A stretch of 7,274 nucleotides of DNA, from contig JADFXS010000095.1 of the NCBI GenBank assembly GCA_015233515.1, positions 1 to 7,274 on the forward strand, read 5' to 3'. Each line of letters starts with the position of its first letter. Position 1 is the stretch's first letter. A program made the translations under genes and the position numbers. This document shows, piece by piece, positions 1 through 4,866 of this stretch. The DNA is from Deltaproteobacteria bacterium (lineage in GTDB: Bacteria > Desulfobacterota > Desulfarculia > Adiutricales > JAGVGV01). The notes under the pieces are model-generated. The model had not been told where the DNA came from, made no database searches, and saw nothing but the letters and a program-made list of their open reading frames with translations.

Positions 1-1
1 T

Positions 2-829
2 GGAACCAGCCTCTTATTCGACCGGGAGGTCGCGCGTTCCCAACCAGATAAAAAACATATTGTGAGCATCGGCAAAATAACCCCCAAAGGTTTTCGACAT
101 CCCATTCATGCGTTTTCTATCTATGACCCTAAGATACAAAACTGGCTTCGTAAACCTAGCGAAGAGGAACTTGCCGGCTTTATCATCAAGAAGAATCGTG
201 CGCTGGAATATTTTTTTGGAAATGCTGAAAAGTATATCAGGCCGAATTTTTCCGTGGCGGAAAAAGAGCTGCTCCAGGCCGGAGAAGAATATTATAAAAT
301 AACCGGCCGGCATGATCTGGCCACTCAAAGGATTCTTGAATATATCAGTGAAAATCCTTTCCCGCCGCCATACTTTTTTGTTGAAGGAATGAGGATAGAA
401 GGGAAACAAGGGGACCAGAAAATCTTTGGACTTTCACCCCTGGCCAGGAGACTTTTGGAAGCTTCGGACACTGAACTATACCAGGCGTTGGTCATCGATA
501 CCACCTGGGAGAAATTTTTTAATTTGGAGTGGGTTGAACCCGGCAGACCTTTGATTAGAATCGGCGATTACCCCGACGGTGTTTACAGTATTGTTCATGG
601 GGCGGTGGATATTTTAGACGGCGACGGGAACCTGATATCCACCTTACAAGATGGAGAAATATTCGGTGAAATGGCTTTTTTTTCGTCGGACGGCCGGAGA
701 ACCGCCTCCGCCGTGGCCGCTTCGGATCTGGCGGTGCGGAAGATCAGCAATGAAGATTTCCAGAAACTGCCACAAGTAATTCAGAAGGCTTTAAAGAATT
801 TGGCCCAGAAAAGATTAAAGGGGAAATAA
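2..829 (+). CDS. Class III nucleotide cyclase (C-terminal end only) fused to a cyclic-nucleotide-binding domain, 5' partial
   Basis: The reading frame is open from the left edge (first full codon at 2) to the TAA at 827-829, giving 275 residues, so the gene starts outside the window. A GTG at 62 could be taken as a start, but the codons before it already encode recognisable protein. Residues 1-44 match the last strands of a class III adenylate/guanylate cyclase: a 'SLLFDREV' strand, then 'IGKITPKGFRHPIHAFSIY', which is the usual 'LG.v.LKGf..pv.vyev' ending. Residues 45-160 form a charged, mostly helical linker that I do not recognise. Residues about 163-265 are a cyclic-nucleotide-binding domain with a phosphate-binding cassette 'FGEMAFFSSDGRRTASA' (221-237), including the Glu and Arg that bind the ribose and cyclic phosphate. 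The protein is probably cytoplasmic, since no membrane segment is visible. The likely role is a cyclase that binds its own product or another cyclic nucleotide. The cNMP-binding assignment is strong; the cyclase assignment rests on about 40 residues. The gene is convergent with the next one. Confidence 0.85.
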   Translation, partial: GTSLLFDREVARSQPDKKHIVSIGKITPKGFRHPIHAFSIYDPKIQNWLRKPSEEELAGFIIKKNRALEYFFGNAEKYIRPNFSVAEKELLQAGEEYYKITGRHDLATQRILEYISENPFPPPYFFVEGMRIEGKQGDQKIFGLSPLARRLLEASDTELYQALVIDTTWEKFFNLEWVEPGRPLIRIGDYPDGVYSIVHGAVDILDGDGNLISTLQDGEIFGEMAFFSSDGRRTASAVAASDLAVRKISNEDFQKLPQVIQKALKNLAQKRLKGK

Positions 830-878
830 TCCGGGAAGAATTGCCAGGGTGGAGAGGTGATTGCCAAACCGCCCCTTG

Positions 879-899
879 AGCCCGGCTTTGGGCCGGGCT
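879..899. terminator. GC-rich hairpin between convergent genes, possible bidirectional terminator
   Basis: AGCCCGGC at 879-886 pairs perfectly with GCCGGGCT at 892-899 around a five-base loop. It lies in the 133-bp gap between the stop codons of two convergent genes, where a shared terminator would be expected. There is no T-run after the stem on either strand, so it is not a canonical intrinsic terminator. A second, imperfect GC-rich fold follows (CCACC 906-910 with GGTGG 927-931). It could instead be a dispersed palindromic repeat. Confidence 0.4.
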
Positions 900-962
900 T
901 GCCCGCCACCGGCGGTTCGGCGCCGCGGTGGAAGGCGACCGCGAAATTCGGGATTATATGAC

Positions 963-1907
963 CTAACCGTTGACTTTAAGCGCGGCCAGGAGTTCGGCCA
1001 AGACCCGTTCGGCTTCTTCCTCGGCCACCTGGCAGGTGCCGACCCGCTCATGCCCGCCGCCTCCGTAGTTGAGCATCAAGGCGCCCACGTCGGTTCGGCA
1101 GGTTTTATTGAAAATGCTGCGGCCCACGGTGAAGACCACTTTCTGTTTGGCCTTGCCCCAGAAAGCCCTAAGGGATACGTTTTGGTCGGGGTATAGGGCG
1201 TATTCGACAAACCGGTTGCCGCTGGGGATGTCCGTTACTTTCCGCAAGTCGATCACGATCACGTTTTCGTCGACCCGACTGTTGGCCAGGAGCATCTCCT
1301 GGTAAGCCGCTTCCTGTTTGAAGTAACGTTCGACCCGTTCCTTCACGTCCGGTATCTGTAATATCTCCTCCACGGATCGGGTGCGGCAATAGGTAATCAT
1401 TCTCCTCATCAGCTCCAGGTTGCTGATACTGTAGTCCCGAGTCAGACCCAAACCGGTGCGGGCGTCCATGATAAAGGAAAGCATCACCCATCCCTTGGGA
1501 TTCAGGACTTCCTGGACCGTGAAATCAGCGGAATCACTCCGGTCCACCGCGTCCATCAGTCCGCTCTCATCGTGCCGGCTGAATTTTTTGGCTCCGCCGA
1601 AGTAATCGTATATGACCCGAGCGCAACTCCGGGCCGCCCGGTAATTACCTTGAAAGCGAACCCCCGGAAACTGAGCCACGATGGAGTCGCGATCGAAGCG
1701 CACTTTTTCGCTGGAATGGTGGTCGAACCACATGCCGCACCCCGGTAGGTACGGAACATTGTCCCGGACATCGTTACCAGTCACTTCCACGAGACCGTCC
1801 TGGACGTCCTTGGGATGGACAAACTTATAATCGGTGATGAGGCCGATCTCCTCAAGCAATACAGCGCAAGCCAGCCCGTCGAAATCCGATCTGGTGACAA
1901 GTCTCAC
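963..1907 (-). CDS. DHH/DHHA1 family phosphoesterase (exopolyphosphatase/nanoRNase-like)
   Basis: This is a complete 314-residue protein. The GTG start at 1907 is chosen because a perfect AGGAGG (1913-1918) lies five bases upstream; the stop is TAG at 963-965. Motif I reads 'RSDFDGLACAVLL' (6-18) and supplies two metal-binding Asp residues, D8 and D10. A probable motif II Asp is D46 in 'GNDVRDN', and the name-giving 'DHH' is at 62-64. A further Asp-rich segment, 'DAVDRSDSAD' (119-128), probably completes the metal site. The C-terminal 'YGGGGHERVGTC' (281-292) is the glycine-rich DHHA1 substrate-binding loop. DHH/DHHA1 enzymes are metal-dependent phosphodiesterases or phosphatases, known on short oligonucleotides (NrnA), c-di-AMP (GdpP) and polyphosphate. 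The exact substrate here cannot be read from sequence. The usual motif I His is Arg in this protein. It is cytoplasmic with no extra domains. It lies 264 bp downstream of the HEAT-cyclase gene on the same strand, a distance that argues against tight co-translation. Confidence 0.88.
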   Translation of the reverse strand: MRLVTRSDFDGLACAVLLEEIGLITDYKFVHPKDVQDGLVEVTGNDVRDNVPYLPGCGMWFDHHSSEKVRFDRDSIVAQFPGVRFQGNYRAARSCARVIYDYFGGAKKFSRHDESGLMDAVDRSDSADFTVQEVLNPKGWVMLSFIMDARTGLGLTRDYSISNLELMRRMITYCRTRSVEEILQIPDVKERVERYFKQEAAYQEMLLANSRVDENVIVIDLRKVTDIPSGNRFVEYALYPDQNVSLRAFWGKAKQKVVFTVGRSIFNKTCRTDVGALMLNYGGGGHERVGTCQVAEEEAERVLAELLAALKVNG

Positions 1908-1952
1908 GAGGCCCTCCTCTTTTCTTTTTTCACTTTGTTCTCTTTCGACTTG

Positions 1953-1979
1953 CTGTAATTCGCCGCCTTCGAGTTACAG
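1953..1979. repeat. Short inverted repeat (10-bp stem with one mismatch)
   Basis: CTGTAATTCG (1953-1962) pairs with CGAGTTACAG (1970-1979) with one mismatch, around the seven-base loop CCGCCTT. It directly abuts the larger palindrome at 1980-2097 and may belong to the same element. There is no protein-coding signal here. On the minus strand it lies in the leader of the DHH phosphoesterase gene, so it could also be a transcript hairpin. Confidence 0.5.
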
Positions 1980-2097
1980 GGCACATAAATCCTTGCTGCA
2001 ACGCTCGTTTCACGATTTTGGCTCCTCGACGTATAGTGAAATACGCCTGTGGGCCAAAATCGCTCCAACTTCGCGTTTCGCTAAGGATTTCTGCGCC
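1980..2097. repeat. 118-bp imperfect palindrome, unidentified intergenic element
   Basis: The left arm (1980-2023) and the reverse complement of the right arm (2052-2097) align over about 45 bases. The outer ends match at 13 of 15 positions (GGCACATAAATCCTT against GGCGCAGAAATCCTT). The inner ends are a perfect 10-bp match (CGATTTTGGC 2013-2022 with GCCAAAATCG 2053-2062), and the stretch between is weaker, with a small length difference. The centre contains a further hairpin, CGTAT (2030-2034) with ATACG (2041-2045). A single transcript could fold into one long hairpin. It sits between two minus-strand genes, so it would lie after the HEAT-cyclase gene and before the DHH gene. No transposase is nearby. 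It could be a dispersed palindromic repeat, a non-autonomous element, or a structured RNA; I do not recognise a named family. Confidence 0.65.
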
Positions 2098-2171
2098 AAG
2101 TCCGCGGATGGCGGTGGATTTGGGTATATTTCCAATAGCTATCATTATTCTTTTCATCCATCTCTCATGTT

Positions 2172-4199
2172 TCATTTTACGGGCACTAATTGGAATATTT
2201 TATGAAGTCCCGTGATGCCCTTCAATTTGAATAGTCCGACCAATCTGGTTTGGAAATGGTCCATATAATGCGGTTCAAGCGTTACGTTCTCGGTCACCAG
2301 AATTCTGTTTTCCAAAGGCATATCCTCTTTGGCCATTCCATTTTCAATCGGGATGAGGTCTTCGGCTTTAACGCCTTCCACCCGGAAAGTCATATTTACG
2401 GCCGTACCGTGTTTATCGCCGGTATCATCAGTCCGGGTCTCCCCAAAATTGATGGCAAACCGCAAGTTGATTTTTGACGCATTATCAACTTTTTGATTGT
2501 ATTCTTTCAAATCGTCCAAAACATTCAAGGCGAAGCGCACGGAGTTACCCACCGTGGGAAAGGTAATCAGGAACCCATCGCCGGTGCTTTTTATAAATTG
2601 GTGGTTTTCCAGCTCCGCGATGGGAGTAACCAAGTCAAATAGTTTATGCAAAAGGTTCAACGCGAAATCGTCGCCGTACCGGGCGGCTATGTCCGTTGAA
2701 TTACATACGTCCAGGACAAGGATGGCTTCGGTCGCGGGCGCGTCCCTGGCCGGGGTCGGCCGAAGGGGGCGACCGGAGGCGCTTGCGTCCTCGGGCTTGA
2801 ATACTCTTCCGGTGATCTCCTTGAGGGCCTTGATCGACTCGTTGCGGATGTCTTCGTCCGGGTCGCTAAGACATCCTTTCAAATCAGGAACGGCTTCAAC
2901 CGATTTCAAGGCGCTGAAGGCTTTGATCGTGGCCACGCGGACCCTTTTCTGGTCTTCATATAAAAATCGTCTAAGCGGTTTTATCACTTCAACTCCGCCT
3001 ATTTCCGCCAGGGCGGATGGAATCGTCCCCTTGGTTTCCTCGTCATGGATCAAGGCCGCCAGGGGGCCGATAGCCCGTGGGTCTTTCAATTTGCCCAGGG
3101 CGATGACTGCCTTGTCCCGCACCCACCAGTCTTCGTCCTTTAATAGCTCAATGAGGGTGGCCAGAGCCGATAGATCGGGGACTTGGTTGAAGAATTCCAC
3201 GACACATCGACGAAGATTGATATCTTTTTCGTGGGCCAGGCCGATGAAACTCTTGATGACGATATCCCCTTTCATTTCCGCGAGGGTATCGGTGGCGATC
3301 TGACGCACCCACCAGTCGGAATCCTTGATGGCTTGAATCAGAGCGGCGCTAGCCTTGGGGTCATGGATTTTGTTGAGCACTTCAACGGCGCAGCGCCGGA
3401 CATTGACGTCTTCGTCGCCGAGCAGCTTCATGATGTCGGGAACAATATCGGCATCGGATATCTTGATGATGCAATCAATCGCCTCCTGACGCACCCTCAT
3501 GTCATTATCTTTCAAAATAGCCAACATCGGACGTGAGGCCCGCTTATCGCCTATGACGCGCAAGGCTTCAATAATACTTCTTTTCACTTGGGAGTCGCGG
3601 GAGGTTAGCTTTGCAATCAAAGGCTCCACGGTTTGTGGATCCCCCATGCTCTCGATGATCCTTACGGCGGCGACGACCACCTGCACGGATTCGTCTTCAA
3701 GGGCTTTTAAAATCTGATATCTGGCTGCTTGGCCGCCCGTCTTGCCGAGGATCTTGAGAATATTCTTTTTAGTGGCCTGATCGCCGGTTCTATATTTATC
3801 GATCAGTATGGGAACGCAAGAATCGTCCTTGAGGCTGATTATGATATCCGTGGCCGTGTTTTTTGCCCTTAAGTCCGGGCGGTCAAGATAGGCGATCAAA
3901 TACGGCAACGAAGATCTTTTCAGGCGTTTGAGAATAATATTTCTGGCAACCAGGCTGGTATCCGGTGAAGATATGAGGGACACGATGTTTTCCGCGTAAG
4001 CGTCTTCGCAGAGTTTTTCCAGGAGCAGTTCGGCTTTGTTCGGTTTCAGGTTTCTCTGTTGAATTTGTTCGATAACTTTGATAAAGGCGGCTTTTTGGAA
4101 TTGACGAAGCTCGTCTATAATCTGTAATTCGTCTTTATTCGTTTCGGCTTTGGCGAATTCTTCGATGAGACGTTTTATCTTTCGGCCTTTTAGCAGCAT
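2172..4199 (-). CDS. HEAT-repeat protein with C-terminal class III adenylate/guanylate cyclase domain
   Basis: This is a complete 675-residue protein. An in-frame ATG 16 codons upstream (4247) is possible, but the ATG at 4199 is preferred: it has TGAGGA (4204-4209) just upstream, and the extra 16 residues do not look like a domain. The stop is TGA at 2172-2174. Residues 1-80 are helical and charged. Residues about 85-465 are a tandem array of HEAT/PBS-lyase-like repeats of about 31 residues, with 'D.dvRr.A' style turns and two 'DWWVR' turns (295-299 and 357-361). A Pro/Ala-rich linker (470-490) follows. Residues about 491-672 are a class III cyclase domain: metal-binding D497 ('LVLDVCNST') and D541 ('KSTGDGF'), and catalytic N602 and R606 ('GTAVNMTFRVEG'). 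K537 and D595 sit where the adenine-specifying Lys/Asp pair is expected. It ends with a 'GLFKLKGITGLHKIF' hairpin. The expected reaction is ATP to cAMP, with the HEAT array as a protein-binding sensor. No membrane segment or signal peptide is seen. Confidence 0.88.
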   Translation of the reverse strand: MLLKGRKIKRLIEEFAKAETNKDELQIIDELRQFQKAAFIKVIEQIQQRNLKPNKAELLLEKLCEDAYAENIVSLISSPDTSLVARNIILKRLKRSSLPYLIAYLDRPDLRAKNTATDIIISLKDDSCVPILIDKYRTGDQATKKNILKILGKTGGQAARYQILKALEDESVQVVVAAVRIIESMGDPQTVEPLIAKLTSRDSQVKRSIIEALRVIGDKRASRPMLAILKDNDMRVRQEAIDCIIKISDADIVPDIMKLLGDEDVNVRRCAVEVLNKIHDPKASAALIQAIKDSDWWVRQIATDTLAEMKGDIVIKSFIGLAHEKDINLRRCVVEFFNQVPDLSALATLIELLKDEDWWVRDKAVIALGKLKDPRAIGPLAALIHDEETKGTIPSALAEIGGVEVIKPLRRFLYEDQKRVRVATIKAFSALKSVEAVPDLKGCLSDPDEDIRNESIKALKEITGRVFKPEDASASGRPLRPTPARDAPATEAILVLDVCNSTDIAARYGDDFALNLLHKLFDLVTPIAELENHQFIKSTGDGFLITFPTVGNSVRFALNVLDDLKEYNQKVDNASKINLRFAINFGETRTDDTGDKHGTAVNMTFRVEGVKAEDLIPIENGMAKEDMPLENRILVTENVTLEPHYMDHFQTRLVGLFKLKGITGLHKIFQLVPVK

Positions 4200-4203
4200 C
4201 TGT

Positions 4204-4209
4204 TCCTCA
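4204..4209 (-). promoter_or_regulatory. Ribosome binding site deciding the start of the HEAT-cyclase gene
   Basis: On the minus strand TGAGGA is followed by ACAG and then the ATG at 4199. The spacing fits a Shine-Dalgarno sequence for this start rather than for the in-frame ATG at 4247. Confidence 0.6.
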
Positions 4210-4311
4210 ACTATGAAAAAAAGCTGGATATGGCAGGTCTGGACCAAAAGATTTCATTGTTACTTAGATATCCCACTCATTTTTAATGAAATGATATGGT
4301 TCCGATCGGCG

Positions 4312-4437
4312 CCCCCTAGGGGCCGCGGGCTTGTAGCCCGGCGATTCATCGCCGGGAAATCGTTTCGCATATATAGCATTTTGTCGCGTAGCGACTGACT
4401 AATCCGGGGGTTGAAACCCACGGCTACCCTAAGTCAG
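4312..4437. repeat. REP-like cluster of short GC-rich hairpins
   Basis: Five adjacent palindromes occur within 126 bases: CCCCTAGGGG (4313-4322); CGGGCT/AGCCCG with loop TGT (4326-4340); CCCGGCGA/TCGCCGGG with loop TTCA (4337-4356); GTCGC/GCGAC with loop GTA (4383-4395); and a two-level hairpin with outer arms CTGACT (4395-4400) and AGTCAG (4432-4437) enclosing CCG.GGGT/ACCC.CGG with loop TGAA. The second and third overlap and so are alternatives. This pattern of GC-rich stems with tiny loops in an intergenic gap resembles REP/BIME elements that are spread by or associated with REP-type Y1 transposases. No transposase gene is in the window. It lies in the shared upstream region of two divergent genes. 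Confidence 0.6.
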
Positions 4438-4648
4438 AGGCTTTATGACTGCGTGCCAAAAAGAAATTTCCAATTAAACTCATTGATAGCCATCAAATCT
4501 TACCACTAGGTGCTAAAATAATCCATGGGGAGACCGGATAGCGCCGGCCGATTTATAGGGCAAATTCATTGGCAAAATTTAAAAGTCATAAACCTCCTGA
4601 TATGATCGCCACGATAATTTCCGAATAATTTTGCCTGGTGAAATTTCC
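4438..4648. other. AT-rich intergenic stretch, nothing recognised
   Basis: The divergent intergenic region runs from 4200 to 4866. This part of it, between the hairpin cluster and the promoter candidate, has frequent stops in all frames, no RNA gene I can recognise, and only trivial short repeats. It may contain promoter or operator sites for either divergent gene, but I cannot point to one. The stretch 4210-4311, nearer the HEAT-cyclase gene, likewise shows no convincing -35/-10 pair on the minus strand. Confidence 0.5.
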
Positions 4649-4677
4649 TTGACAAGCCTACCTAAGTTTATTACTTA
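4649..4677 (+). promoter_or_regulatory. Weak sigma-70-type promoter candidate for the ATPase gene
   Basis: A perfect TTGACA at 4649-4654 is followed, after 17 bases, by TACTTA (4672-4677), a poor match to TATAAT. The surroundings are AT-rich. If real, transcription would begin near 4684 and leave a leader of about 180 bases that contains the predicted fold at 4714-4791. The -35 is convincing and the -10 is not. Confidence 0.3.
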
Positions 4678-4713
4678 ATCCTAATAGTAATGTTAGCGAA
4701 ATAATTGATTAAA

Positions 4714-4791
4714 CGGCGGATGTCCGACGGTCGGAGGGATGGGGCCTCCGGCTGGGAAGAGCGCATGTTGCGCCTATCTAAAGCACCGCCG
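4714..4791 (+). ncRNA. Possible structured 5' leader (multi-branch fold), unidentified
   Basis: CGGCGG (4714-4719) pairs perfectly with CCGCCG (4786-4791). The closed loop contains two further perfect stems: TCCGA/TCGGA (4723-4735, loop CGG) and GCGCA/TGCGC (4761-4773, loop TGT). An alternative pairing, GGAGG (4733-4737) with CCTCC (4745-4749), competes with the first inner stem, so two mutually exclusive folds are possible. It lies 75 bases upstream of the ATPase start. A GCCTCCGGC string (4744-4752) recalls part of the GEMM c-di-GMP riboswitch, but the rest of that consensus is missing. It could be a regulatory leader or a chance GC-rich fold. Confidence 0.3.
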
Positions 4792-4866
4792 CTATGTTCC
4801 CGACGCCGATTTTAACCGACAATTTTTACGCGTCCAGGGTGCTATGCGTCCACTGAGGGGCATTTA

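Noticed and set aside
62..829. GTG at 62 as the true start of the first gene
   Set aside because: The frame is open to the left edge and the 20 codons before the GTG encode part of the cyclase fold, so the gene is cut by the window.
861..1196. 111-codon plus-strand open frame
   Set aside because: It overlaps the C-terminal part of the DHH phosphoesterase on the opposite strand and starts in a GC-rich hairpin region.
1930..2175. 81-codon minus-strand open frame
   Set aside because: It runs straight through the palindrome at 1953-2097, has no recognisable domain, and its arginine-rich content reflects the repeat. Treated as non-coding.
2497..3303. 268-codon plus-strand open frame
   Set aside because: It is antisense to the HEAT-cyclase gene, serine/arginine-rich without domain signal, and has no ribosome binding site worth noting. 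Shadow of the real gene.
4200..4247. Upstream ATG (4247) as the start of the HEAT-cyclase protein
   Set aside because: The 16 added residues are not domain-like and the downstream ATG has a well-placed Shine-Dalgarno sequence.
4714..4791. c-di-GMP (GEMM) riboswitch
   Set aside because: GCCTCCGGC resembles one element of the class, but the A-rich ligand-binding positions and the second receptor helix are not present.
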